A stretch of 64,000 nt of DNA, from the NCBI GenBank assembly GCA_964405835.1, contig CAYOPN010000002.1, positions 49,993 to 113,992 on the forward strand. The letters are read 5' to 3'. A program made the position numbers and the translations under genes. The notes under the pieces were generated by a model that worked only from the letters and a program-made list of their open reading frames with translations, did no database searches and was not told the origin of the DNA. Within the stretch, counting starts at the first letter, position 1. Every line of letters starts with the position of its first letter. Of this stretch, positions 52,633 to 60,993 are shown in pieces. Origin of the DNA: JAJVIP01 sp964405835. Lineage in GTDB: Bacteria > Elusimicrobiota > Elusimicrobia > F11.

Positions 52633-54141
52633 TTATCGTCCGGCAGTCTCTGCCGTCGCCAGTCGCTTCTGTTCAACGATTTTTCGACGGATAGTGTGCT
52701 TAAGGATATCGGCGGTGAAATCGACCGCTTGGCGGCCAAACTTCTTCTCGAGCATGTTCAAATACCGCGGGCTCGTATAATATTCCCGGAACGCGTTGTC
52801 GCGAAATTCCACGATCTCCGCCGGCGTCAAATGTTTGGTCGGCAACGGCAGTGCGTCTTCGGAATACTGGCCGTATTGCTCCCACGATGTCGGTAGCGGA
52901 AGCCCGTCCTTCTTGGCCTGCTCGTGGAGCTCGGTCCCCGGATAGGCCATCGCAAAATAAAAATTGGCGAATTCGAAATTCATCAATTTCGCGTAGTCGA
53001 ATGTTTTTTGCATGGTCGCCATGGAATCATCGGGCAATCCAAAAATAAAGTTTCCGACGATATTGATTCCTGCTTCCTGGGTGATCCCCACCGCCTTGTC
53101 AATCATGGATTGGCTCGACGCTTTTGAGACGCCCTTGCGGACATCAAAATCACCGGCTTCGATGCCGTACGCCAACCAATTAATACCGGCCTTCTTCATT
53201 TTTTTGGCGAGATTTAAATCGCGGACCGTTTCCACGCGCGCGTACGCCCAGAAATTCAGGTCGTAATTTTTTGCGATCAACAAATCGCAGAACTTTTCGA
53301 CGGTGGCAGGACGTATCGTGAACACGTTGTCGACAATACGGATATTACGGACTTTGTATTTGCTGACAAGATAATCGATTTCTTGGACCACGCTTTCCGG
53401 CGTCCGCATACGCAAGTTGGGTTTTCCGAAGACGATGTTGACGCTGCAGAAGGAACAATCATACGGGCAGCCCATGTTGGTATAGATCGCCGCGTACGGC
53501 GCGCGCGCCTGCAAATTGTCCATCGAATGCCAGTAATGGCAGCGGTATTTTTCCATTGGGAGAAGGTCCCACGGCACCATGGGCAACTCGTCCGGATTGC
53601 TCCACAACTCAGGCCGTTTGCTGGTGACCAGCGCTCCGCCTTTATCGAGAAACCAAAGCCCCTGGATCTTGGAGGCGTCGCCCTCTCCGGTTTTGAGGAC
53701 TTTCAACAATTCCGATATCGGAACATAGCCCTCGCCCTGGCAAACATAGTCCGGTTTGTCTTCGGTCAGCGTTTTTTCCGGATAAGCGGAGGGTGTGACA
53801 CCAAACAACATGGTCTTGTACGAACCCGGTTTCTTGTGCAACGCCGTCATGGTTTCGCTTGCTGCGGCCATTTTTGTGACGTCACCGGAGTTCAGGTGGT
53901 CGGTGGCAACTCCTGCCAAAACGGGATTGATTTCAAAAACTTTTTGGGCCGTTTGATCGGGGCTTAAATTGAGCGCGTCCGCATCCAGGATCGCAACAGA
54001 GAAACCTTTGCTGCGCGCGTATCCGGCAATGAGTCCCACTTCCACTGGCGGGGTTACCGCGGCAATCGCATCACCGAGCGAGCCATAGGCCCTTTTTCGG
54101 TTGTTCGGGTATATCACCAACAAATCAACGGAATGACTCAT
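52633..54141 (-). CDS. B12-binding radical SAM enzyme
   Basis: 502 aa. Residues about 1-140 form the cobalamin-binding-like fold (LLVIYPNNRKRAYGSLGDAI, VEVGLIAGYARSKGFSVAI), without the DxHxxG base-off motif. NMGCPYDCSFCSVNIVFGKP near residue 230 is the CxxxCxxC iron-sulphur site, and NIRIVDNVFTIRP and ITQEAGINIVGNFIFGLP are later barrel strands. Such proteins methylate unactivated carbons or rearrange carbon skeletons. In this operon it may C-methylate or rearrange a sugar. Confidence 0.85.
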   Translation of the reverse strand: MSHSVDLLVIYPNNRKRAYGSLGDAIAAVTPPVEVGLIAGYARSKGFSVAILDADALNLSPDQTAQKVFEINPVLAGVATDHLNSGDVTKMAAASETMTALHKKPGSYKTMLFGVTPSAYPEKTLTEDKPDYVCQGEGYVPISELLKVLKTGEGDASKIQGLWFLDKGGALVTSKRPELWSNPDELPMVPWDLLPMEKYRCHYWHSMDNLQARAPYAAIYTNMGCPYDCSFCSVNIVFGKPNLRMRTPESVVQEIDYLVSKYKVRNIRIVDNVFTIRPATVEKFCDLLIAKNYDLNFWAYARVETVRDLNLAKKMKKAGINWLAYGIEAGDFDVRKGVSKASSQSMIDKAVGITQEAGINIVGNFIFGLPDDSMATMQKTFDYAKLMNFEFANFYFAMAYPGTELHEQAKKDGLPLPTSWEQYGQYSEDALPLPTKHLTPAEIVEFRDNAFREYYTSPRYLNMLEKKFGRQAVDFTADILKHTIRRKIVEQKRLATAETAGR

Positions 54142-54159
54142 ATATTCATCTCCTCGCGT

Positions 54160-55179
54160 TTAAACCAGCGCTTGTTGCACCGGTTCTTGATGCATCTCCG
54201 TATGAAAAATAACTTGGGCCCCATCTTTTTCAAATTCAAACGGGACCCATACTTTTAATTGCGCCAAAGCGGCCTTGATTTTTTCATGCCGCTCCGGTGG
54301 AGCAAAAAACATCATAAATCCGCCGCCGCCGGCCCCCAACAATTTCCCTCCATACGCACCCGCCTGGATGGCGGCGTCGTACATGGCATCGATCGCGCCG
54401 TTCGAAACATCTTTACTCAGCGAACGTTTCAGCTCCCAATTTTTATCCATGAGGGCCCCGATCTTCGAGAAATCCGATTGGGCCTTCAACAACTGCAGTG
54501 CTTCCTTGGCAATATCGAAAATTTCACTCACACGGGATTTTCCTGAAGAAATGGTCTTGACCTGCTCTTCGGCAATGTGGGAGGCAATGCGGGTCAGCCC
54601 CGTGAACCCAAGCAGAACATGGTCCTGAAGTTCTTTACGGTACACAGGAGAAATCATCAACGGCGTGACGTGATAGGAATCGCCCGGGCCCATTTCAATT
54701 ACGTTTAGACCGCCATGCGCGGCCAAAATTTGGTCTTGGATCCCGACATTTTCTTCAAGGACTTTTTGTTCGATATGGATCGCTTCTTCTGCCAAGCGTC
54801 GCTTGGTCAACATTTGTCCGCGCAACCCGCGCAACGCCAACAGCAAGCCGACTGTAAAACTGGAGCTTGATCCCAGCCCCGAACGGGCCGGCAAATCACC
54901 GTCATGATGGATTTCGAGGCCTTGGTTAAATCCCAAGTATTGAAGGCAAGCGCGGACCGCCGGATGCTCAATTTCCGAATGGTCCTTTACGCTTTCAATC
55001 ACCGAATACACGACGCGCGACTTGTGGTCGAAAAAAGGCGGAAGCAACCGGCAGGTGAGATAACAGTAACGGGCGAATGTGGAACCAATGACCAAGCCGC
55101 CGTTTTTTTGGTACCAGGCCGGATAATCAGTCCCCCCGCCAAAAAACGACAGCCGAAATGGTGTCCGCGTAATAATCAT
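54160..55179 (-). CDS. GHMP-family sugar kinase (HddA-like)
   Basis: 339 aa. IITRTPFRLSFFGGGTDYPA is the N-terminal GHMP motif with the GGGTD form of D-glycero-D-manno-heptose-7-phosphate kinase and related fucokinases. PARSGLGSSSSFTVGLLLAL is the ATP loop and GAYGGKLLGAGGGGFMMFF motif 3. It phosphorylates the anomeric or another hydroxyl of a sugar phosphate. Neither GmhA nor GmhB is near, so heptose is possible but not shown. It shares a base with the epimerase stop. Confidence 0.83.
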   Translation of the reverse strand: MIITRTPFRLSFFGGGTDYPAWYQKNGGLVIGSTFARYCYLTCRLLPPFFDHKSRVVYSVIESVKDHSEIEHPAVRACLQYLGFNQGLEIHHDGDLPARSGLGSSSSFTVGLLLALRGLRGQMLTKRRLAEEAIHIEQKVLEENVGIQDQILAAHGGLNVIEMGPGDSYHVTPLMISPVYRKELQDHVLLGFTGLTRIASHIAEEQVKTISSGKSRVSEIFDIAKEALQLLKAQSDFSKIGALMDKNWELKRSLSKDVSNGAIDAMYDAAIQAGAYGGKLLGAGGGGFMMFFAPPERHEKIKAALAQLKVWVPFEFEKDGAQVIFHTEMHQEPVQQALV

Positions 55180-56108
55180 TAAACGTTGGCGAACTGGTTG
55201 CGGCGAATGACCTGGAACCCCTTAATAAGCTCCTCGAGGCCGGCGTCCAGCCCGACGGCTGTTTTAAATCCCGACTTCTCGATCCGCTCGTTGCTTACGA
55301 TATAGTTGCGCTTGTCGGGATCTTGTCCGATCTCGGAAATCACGAAATGAAAATCGGGCACGTGCTTCTTGATGACTTCGCAAAGTTCAAGTTTGCTGAG
55401 ATTGGCTTCGCTCAAACCAACGTTGTAGGGTTTCCCTTTCATTGATTCATAGTTTTCCAACCCATGGCGGAATGCGCGCGCGGCGTCACGGACATGCAAA
55501 TAATTCCGTTTGAAATGCGGTTCGAAGAGAACGATGAATTTATCGATCACAGCACGGTAGGTAAAGTCATTGACGAGCAAATCCAAGCGCATGCGCGGGC
55601 TGATTCCGAACACGGTCGCCAGACGGAACGTCATGAACCCTTTATCGAGCAAATGTTTCTCGGCCTCCACTTTAAGGCGCCCATACAAAGAAACCGGACG
55701 CAGCGGCGTCTCTTCGGTGCAAAAAATCCCGGCTTCGCCCACGCCATAGCCGCTGTTTGTGCAGGGGTACAGGACCATCTGGTTTTTGCTGGCGATATCG
55801 GCGATGAAAGTGACGTGGTCGCGGGCGACCGCGGTGGCGGTGTCCGGTTCCCGGTCGCAAAGCGGAGCACCGGTGAGGCACGCCAACGGCAGAATGGCGT
55901 CCGATTTTGCGACGATTTCTTTCAGCAAATTCCGGTCGCGAACATCTTTGCGGAGAATTTTCAGTTTGGGGTTATTGCACACATCCAACAAGGACGTCTG
56001 CTGGTACATGAAGTTGTCGAGGACCGTCACGTCATGGCCGTCGTTTAACAGTTGAGGGACCAACACGGAGCCGATATACCCGGCCCCTCCGGTAACAAGA
56101 ATTTTCAT
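55179..56108 (-). CDS. NAD-dependent epimerase/dehydratase (extended SDR)
   Basis: 309 aa. ILVTGGAGYIGSVLVPQL is the NAD loop, ILPLACLTGAPLCDREPD the strand 4 region with Cys, YPCTNSGYGVGE the Ser/Thr site and SLYGRLKVEAEKHLLD the YxxxK pair. NYLHVRDAARAF is the sugar-binding C-terminal stretch. It is placed between the HddA-like kinase and the TPP enzyme pair, likely making a 4-keto or epimerised nucleotide sugar for that module. Confidence 0.82.
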   Translation of the reverse strand: MKILVTGGAGYIGSVLVPQLLNDGHDVTVLDNFMYQQTSLLDVCNNPKLKILRKDVRDRNLLKEIVAKSDAILPLACLTGAPLCDREPDTATAVARDHVTFIADIASKNQMVLYPCTNSGYGVGEAGIFCTEETPLRPVSLYGRLKVEAEKHLLDKGFMTFRLATVFGISPRMRLDLLVNDFTYRAVIDKFIVLFEPHFKRNYLHVRDAARAFRHGLENYESMKGKPYNVGLSEANLSKLELCEVIKKHVPDFHFVISEIGQDPDKRNYIVSNERIEKSGFKTAVGLDAGLEELIKGFQVIRRNQFANV

Positions 56109-56692
56109 TGCATTTCCGCCTTTTGTTTTTTCCTGGACTCTTTTAATTTGTCCTCGAGGTCTTTGTTATAGAAGTCGGGGATTTCGACCAAAATGGTGGG
56201 GTGGTCGGCCGCCAACGCTTTCGTGTATTCCGGTACGATTTGTTCCGCCCGCTCAAGCTTCACGACGTTGATGTTCTTGCACATCTGGCGCAATGCTTCG
56301 GTGTGGTCCTGGCAATGCTGCGGCCCCGGCATTAATGGGCTTGTGCTTCCGATCGCGGTGCGAATAATGACGACCGGCTTAAATTGGCCGTCGGACATCT
56401 CCGCGGCTTTATCGAGATGGTTGACCAGCTGATTGGTCGCGCATATCAGGAAATCCATCCGTGGGTAAACACTGACCGGTATGTAACCTTCCAGAGCCAT
56501 GCCGAGGCTCATCCCCATTTGGACTTCTTCGAACACCGGCAATTCAATTCTTTTTTCTTTTCCCACTTCCTGAATGGTCCAGAACATCGAGGTCCCGCCG
56601 TAAACCATGTTTTGCCCGATGAAGACCGTTTTGGGATGTTTGGCCAAAAGACTCATCGCTTTCAGCAGTTCTTCTTTGTATGTCGTCGCCAT
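56105..56692 (-). CDS. TPP enzyme beta subunit (E1-beta / transketolase Pyr domain)
   Basis: 195 aa from the ATG at 56692. TYKEELLKAMSLLAKHPKTV opens a transketolase-like Pyr domain, GTSMFWTIQEV and LPVFEEVQMGMSLGMALEG follow with the conserved Glu that contacts thiamine, and TAIGSTSPLMPGPQHCQDH with its HC pair is the active-site strand. The family beta subunit has about 325 aa; here the C-terminal domain is missing, so only the TPP Pyr half is present. It pairs with the gene 2 nt upstream. No E2 or E3 genes are present. Confidence 0.75.
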   Translation of the reverse strand: MATTYKEELLKAMSLLAKHPKTVFIGQNMVYGGTSMFWTIQEVGKEKRIELPVFEEVQMGMSLGMALEGYIPVSVYPRMDFLICATNQLVNHLDKAAEMSDGQFKPVVIIRTAIGSTSPLMPGPQHCQDHTEALRQMCKNINVVKLERAEQIVPEYTKALAADHPTILVEIPDFYNKDLEDKLKESRKKQKAEMQ

Positions 56693-56694
56693 TT

Positions 56695-57339
56695 TCAAAA
56701 CCCCTTGTCCCGGAAATCGATAAACACGCCCACGCCATAGTGCGGATAGGTCCGTTTGTAGCTGTAGCGAACAACGTTCGGTCCGCCATCCTGGAGACCC
56801 CAGCAAATTTGAGTGGGAGTGTCCGTGCTCAGCCCGTTGTCTTCCACGACAAACGTGATTGGAAGGTTGTTTCTCCGAGCGTATTTTGTGACCTCGTAAA
56901 ACGTTCCCGACTCCGCGGTCATATCGCCGCAAAACGCCCAAACCCGGTTCGATCCTCCCTTCAACTTAATGGCGAGCGCGGTGCCGAGGGCCTGGGACAA
57001 TGTCCCCCCGACAATCGCTGAAGTCACGACCCGGTGTTCCTTGTTCATGACATGGATGGATTTGTTTTCCAAAATCCATTGCTTCAGCCAATCCTGCGGC
57101 ACGCCCTTCAACAAGGCGTGATAATGGCTCCGGTACGTGGTGAAAATCCAATCTTCCGGCTGTATGTCCTTGAAAAGCGCAATAACATGCTCTTCATTAC
57201 CGCCACTGAGATGCAATGGGCTCTTCAGCTTTCCGTCCAGATACATCTGTTTGATTTCTAATTCAAAGTCGATCAACTCTTCCTTTGTAAAAACAGGCCG
57301 CGGCTTTGACGATTTTTCTTTCGTCGTTACTTTTTCCAT
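56695..57339 (-). CDS. TPP enzyme alpha subunit (E1-alpha, TPP-binding PP domain)
   Basis: 214 aa. EIKQMYLDGKLKSPLHLSG and WIFTTYRSHYHALLKGVP are typical of E1-alpha subunits of 2-oxo acid dehydrogenases. AFCGDMTAESGTFYEVTKYA to VVEDNGLS is the GDG-type TPP/Mg motif (GD...N). Family members have 320-360 aa, so this protein is short. With the beta gene it would form a compact thiamine enzyme. In a sugar operon next to a DegT aminotransferase, ketol transfer or decarboxylative ligation to a keto sugar is possible. Confidence 0.78.
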   Translation of the reverse strand: MEKVTTKEKSSKPRPVFTKEELIDFELEIKQMYLDGKLKSPLHLSGGNEEHVIALFKDIQPEDWIFTTYRSHYHALLKGVPQDWLKQWILENKSIHVMNKEHRVVTSAIVGGTLSQALGTALAIKLKGGSNRVWAFCGDMTAESGTFYEVTKYARRNNLPITFVVEDNGLSTDTPTQICWGLQDGGPNVVRYSYKRTYPHYGVGVFIDFRDKGF

Positions 57340-57351
57340 TTTTGGGTTTCC

Positions 57352-58509
57352 TTATTTTTTGAAGAAAGAAAGGACGGACTCGATGATGAAATCGATATCG
57401 TCTTCTTTCAGATATTGGTGGACGCCAAAGTGCAGGCCCGTGCTGCCCAACAGTTCGCTGACCGGGAACTGCCCTTCTTTGTATCCAAGGAAGGAAAAAG
57501 CGCCATGCTGCGTCGGCAGCGAACCGAACAAGTTCTTGCACTGAATGCCCCGCTCCTCAAGATGATCATAGAGCCTGTCCATGCTTTCATTGGGATTGCG
57601 CATGACCACCGGCACCGCGTGCGGGCATGTCACTTCGCCTTTGGCGTCGCGGTAAATAATAAGGCGGTCTTCGACGGGTTTGAGGCCTTCCTGGATCTTC
57701 AAAAGATATTTTCGACGAACGTCAAACGTGTTTTGAAACATTCCGATACCTTCGAGACCGATGGCGGCCTCAAGATCGTTCATCTTCGAATTGAAGCCGA
57801 TACGGTCAAAACAGAAATAAAGTTGTCCACCGCGCCGGCCGTGGCTGCGAATCGACCGGCAAAGCGCGGCGACCTCCGCGTTTTGAGTTGAAATCATTCC
57901 ACCCTCGCCGCTGCAAATCATATGGGCGGCGTAAAAGCTGAACAACCCCATCGAGCCAAAAGAACCCACCACTTTTCCGTCCAACGTTGCGCCATGCGCT
58001 TCGCAACAGTCTTCGATCACGATCAATTTGTGGCGGCGGGCGATTTCCATGATGGGCCCCATCTTGCAAGGCTTGCCCATGGTATGGACCACTTGGATCG
58101 CCCGGGTGCGGGGCGTTATGGCGGCTTCGATTAAGTCTGGATTAATATTTAGCGTGTCGATCTCAACATCGACGAATTTCGGGGTAAATCCGGCGGCCAA
58201 AATACAATTGGCGGTCGCAACGAACGCGCACGCCGGGGTGATGACTTCGTCCCCTCGCTTGGCGCCGAATTCGTAGAGAGACGCCATGGCCACGATCCCG
58301 GCGTCGGTCCCGGAACTGGTGGCCACGGAGGCGGGATAACCGAACAATTCCGCGAACTTCTTTTCAAATAATTGGACATTGGGGCCTTCCGAAACCCAAT
58401 TCCGGTCCAACGATTCGTTGAGGTATTTGCGGGCCACGGCCCCCACTTCAATATGGCCAAATGTGACACGAAATTTCTTTGTATTGGCCCGGTCTGCGGT
58501 TTTTAACAT
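57352..58509 (-). CDS. DegT/DnrJ/EryC1 family aminotransferase
   Basis: 385 aa from the ATG at 58509, with GAGGGG seven bases upstream; the longer frame has no support. SGTDAGIVAMASLYEFG binds PLP phosphate, VIEDCCEAHGATLDGKVVG the PLP Asp, FSFYAAHMICSGEGGMIST the position of the Schiff-base Lys, where the residue reads His (AAHM) as in the PLP-dependent 3-dehydratase branch (ColD-like). That residue change is important: it suggests 3-deoxygenation rather than transamination. The TPP pair next door would then act on the 3-deoxy keto sugar. Confidence 0.82.
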   Translation of the reverse strand: MLKTADRANTKKFRVTFGHIEVGAVARKYLNESLDRNWVSEGPNVQLFEKKFAELFGYPASVATSSGTDAGIVAMASLYEFGAKRGDEVITPACAFVATANCILAAGFTPKFVDVEIDTLNINPDLIEAAITPRTRAIQVVHTMGKPCKMGPIMEIARRHKLIVIEDCCEAHGATLDGKVVGSFGSMGLFSFYAAHMICSGEGGMISTQNAEVAALCRSIRSHGRRGGQLYFCFDRIGFNSKMNDLEAAIGLEGIGMFQNTFDVRRKYLLKIQEGLKPVEDRLIIYRDAKGEVTCPHAVPVVMRNPNESMDRLYDHLEERGIQCKNLFGSLPTQHGAFSFLGYKEGQFPVSELLGSTGLHFGVHQYLKEDDIDFIIESVLSFFKK

Positions 58510-58525
58510 GGTGTTCCCCTCGTGA

Positions 58526-59086
58526 TTAATTCCGCATCTCAACGGCGGAATTGACTTCGTCAAGCAAATTGATGTGATTTTTTACAAATGGCGGCACAAC
58601 CGTTTTCTTGTCCGCCAGCAAAACGACCGTTCCTTCCTTCAAGTCCACCGGCGAAATCACCGGGACGCGACGGAAATCCAAAGAATCCGACTTCATTCCC
58701 CGGATAGCGAGCTCTACAATATCATGAAAATCACCGTCGCCAAGCATCACGAATTCCCGCCGGTTTTTTTCCATGGCGGTGCGCAAAACCACCTGAATGT
58801 GCGCCTTAATGATGTTTACGCTGTCGATGGTCTTCAGCATGTAGCGGTAGGACTTTTTGGTTTTTTCGGAGAACCCGCGAGAGGTGAGCAAATAATCCAC
58901 TTTGCGGCGATTTAACTGGCGAATTTTAAGCAGTCCTTTTTTGGCCAGCCGTTTGAGGACCACGTTGGTCATACCCAAAGACATACCGGCCCGGGAGGAC
59001 AATTCCCGTTGGTTGGCGGAATGCACTTTCGCCAAGACATTAATCATTTCGAACTCGCGTTCCGTAATTTGGATTTTACTGTTCAA
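58526..59086 (-). CDS. MarR-type EPS-associated transcriptional regulator
   Basis: 186 aa from a TTG at 59086. ITEREFEMINVLAKVHSANQ begins a winged helix, RELSSRAGMSLGMTNVVLKR is the recognition helix and VDYLLTSRGFSEKTKKSYRY the wing end typical of the EPS-associated MarR family. The C-terminal 80 residues (FVMLGDGDFHDIVELAI, TVVLLADKKTVVPPFVKN) are an added Rossmann-like domain. No other obvious regulator is present, and a palindrome at its own promoter repeats at the ABC operon. The start is uncertain because it lies inside the operator; ATG at 59137 or 59047 are alternatives. Confidence 0.78.
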   Translation of the reverse strand: MNSKIQITEREFEMINVLAKVHSANQRELSSRAGMSLGMTNVVLKRLAKKGLLKIRQLNRRKVDYLLTSRGFSEKTKKSYRYMLKTIDSVNIIKAHIQVVLRTAMEKNRREFVMLGDGDFHDIVELAIRGMKSDSLDFRRVPVISPVDLKEGTVVLLADKKTVVPPFVKNHINLLDEVNSAVEMRN

Positions 59087-59096
59087 AGCGTGAACA
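59080..59096 (-). promoter_or_regulatory. Operator-like palindrome at the regulator promoter
   Basis: Minus-strand TGTTCACGCTTTGAACA, identical in all 17 bases and in its position relative to the -10 box to the one at 41549-41565. It covers the predicted transcription start, which is where a MarR-type repressor would block transcription. Autoregulation by the protein encoded at 58526-59086 is the likely meaning. Confidence 0.72.
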
Positions 59097-59124
59097 TTGT
59101 AAACGTTGCTCCGTGGAGTGTCAA
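59096..59124 (-). promoter_or_regulatory. Sigma70 promoter of the regulator operon
   Basis: On the minus strand TTGACA (59124-59119) and TACAAT (59101-59096) are 17 bp apart. The -35 overlaps the TGA stop of the heparinase gene. The design matches the ABC exporter promoter in -35 sequence, spacer length and operator placement, though the spacers differ in sequence. It should drive the regulator, DegT and downstream genes. Confidence 0.78.
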
Positions 59125-60992
59125 CGCTCGCTTGCATGGGGCATGTATTCCAAATGAAACGCAAACCGCGCCGGCAGCGCGGCGTCCAAGTCGAAAACAA
59201 TCACCTTGTTTTCAACGTTGCGCCCGTATTCGGGCGAAAAAAGACCGGCCTCTATGCGCGGCGCCGGGTGCGGCCCGGAAGCGCGCAATACGAGCTTTCC
59301 GTTTTCTCCGGAAATAGTCGCCGTCGCATTCTTTATTTCGACCGCCATGCCCGGCGCGCATTGAAAAAACCATTTCAGTCTGTGCGTTCCTTGCCCGTCA
59401 ATAAAATCGGAGACAGTCCATGCTGCGGCGCGGTCGCGCGCAATGCGCCGGCGGTGCACCACGCCAATCCGCGCATAGCCGTCGTGCTGGGCCTCAACCA
59501 CGCCATCGGCCAACGAGGCGTCGACTGCAACGCGCGCATCGTCGTGCATCGAGAAGAGCGCGCCGGGATCAATCCGGTTTTGCTCTTGGCCGTCGACCAT
59601 CAAGGTGGTGTGCGCGGCGGTCGAACGCAAACGGTTCCGCAGCGCGGGATCGCGCGTATAACAACCGGTACCGGGGTCGACCAGAAACCACTCCCCCTGC
59701 GCCCATAAACAAAAACTTAATTTGTCGTTGTGCGTGTGGTTTCCCACGCCGCGCGTGCCGTTTGGCGCCGCGCAAAAAACCAGGAAATCATTTCCACCGC
59801 GCAGCGTGAGCAGCCCCGATGCCGCCGTCTTTCTCGAAGACGTCAAGGCCGGGCCGCGGTCTTTTGCTTCCAGGCCCGACAACCACACCGACTCAAACGG
59901 TGGTGTCTTCGCACGGATGATGCCGCGCATATCGTTATCGGCCCGTTTCAGGAACACATGCACGCGTCCGCTATCGTTGTCGCCGATCATGGGAATTGTG
60001 CCGTCGTAGGCCGACAATTGTTCGACCACGTTGGTCATCAAGTCGAGCCGCTCCAGAAAAACGGCGCCGAGCGGCGCAGCGCGCTCGGGGTTGCGCTCGC
60101 ACACGCGCGCGTAATAGAAAAATATTTCCAGGACGAGACGGTGATAGGCGGTGGACCCCTCGTAACTGAAACCGTCTTCATAGGTCTGGTTGAAAATTTC
60201 TCGCCCGAGCTCCTTTTGGGACAACGCGATCCAAGACTTTTTGTCGAGGGCCACGCCGATGTAAAACAAACCGAGCAAGTCGGACAGGTAATGGTTCGTT
60301 GACACGCCGGCGCCCCATTCCAAATAGTTCGACAGATGCTCCCCGTGTTCTTGAAGCGACACGCTAAACGCGTCCCGGAAGCCGATCGGCATGGTAGACG
60401 ATCCCTGAAACATGTCCCAGGCGGCAAGCCAGTTGCAGGCGCGCAAGGCCACGTCCATCGCGCAAACCCAGTTCACGCCGCGTTTCGGAGGATTTTTGTC
60501 GATCCATGACAACGTCTGCTCGAAAAACGCGCGCGCGTACTTTTGGTCTTTCGTCAGCGCGAACGCCTGCGCCAGCGTCACAAAATGCTGGCAGCGCGAT
60601 AACTCCCACGGGACTTTGATGTCGGCGCCCGGCGTGTCAGCGTAATGAATGTCTTTGAAGTAGGCCTTGGGGTCCCACGTATGCCCCGATTGCGGGTCCG
60701 TGTGCCACAACGCATCAACATTCATGGTCACCGCGTCCTCCGCGGCCGACATCACGGCGTCGGTTTCTGAAGGAAACAATTCGCGCATTTGAGGCAGCTG
60801 CGGCGCTTCAAAATGAAACAACCGGACCGGACGGATTGGCAGTGGGCGCCTTGGAAAGCGCGGCCCCGAAACGGGAAACAAAAACCGCTCGGCCTGAGCG
60901 CGCGCCCACTGGACGCTTTTAAAAGCGACCAGGCTAGGCAGTTTGGCCTTCGGAACACGCTTGATGCGATGGATTTTGTGCGAGAGCCCCAT
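59121..60992 (-). CDS. Heparinase II/III family protein
   Basis: 623 aa from the ATG at 60992, one base after the AsnB stop. Residues about 90-330 form the alpha/alpha toroid (NWVCAMDVALRACNWLAAWD, STNHYLSDLLGLFYIGVAL), and about 390-600 the beta-sandwich with FLVFCAAPNGTRGVGNHTHN and AAHTTLMVDGQEQNRIDPG typical of heparinase II/III. No signal peptide is seen, which is usual for the versions found inside polysaccharide synthesis loci, where they may edit the nascent chain or act as structural partners. The acid-sugar substrate is unknown. Confidence 0.85.
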   Translation of the reverse strand: MGLSHKIHRIKRVPKAKLPSLVAFKSVQWARAQAERFLFPVSGPRFPRRPLPIRPVRLFHFEAPQLPQMRELFPSETDAVMSAAEDAVTMNVDALWHTDPQSGHTWDPKAYFKDIHYADTPGADIKVPWELSRCQHFVTLAQAFALTKDQKYARAFFEQTLSWIDKNPPKRGVNWVCAMDVALRACNWLAAWDMFQGSSTMPIGFRDAFSVSLQEHGEHLSNYLEWGAGVSTNHYLSDLLGLFYIGVALDKKSWIALSQKELGREIFNQTYEDGFSYEGSTAYHRLVLEIFFYYARVCERNPERAAPLGAVFLERLDLMTNVVEQLSAYDGTIPMIGDNDSGRVHVFLKRADNDMRGIIRAKTPPFESVWLSGLEAKDRGPALTSSRKTAASGLLTLRGGNDFLVFCAAPNGTRGVGNHTHNDKLSFCLWAQGEWFLVDPGTGCYTRDPALRNRLRSTAAHTTLMVDGQEQNRIDPGALFSMHDDARVAVDASLADGVVEAQHDGYARIGVVHRRRIARDRAAAWTVSDFIDGQGTHRLKWFFQCAPGMAVEIKNATATISGENGKLVLRASGPHPAPRIEAGLFSPEYGRNVENKVIVFDLDAALPARFAFHLEYMPHASER

Positions 60993-60993
60993 G

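Noticed and set aside
57352..58509. Reading the second DegT protein as another LegC/PseC aminotransferase
   Set aside because: The lysine position appears to be His (AAHM) and the FNGNK-TTGGGG pattern is missing, so a ColD-like branch is preferred.
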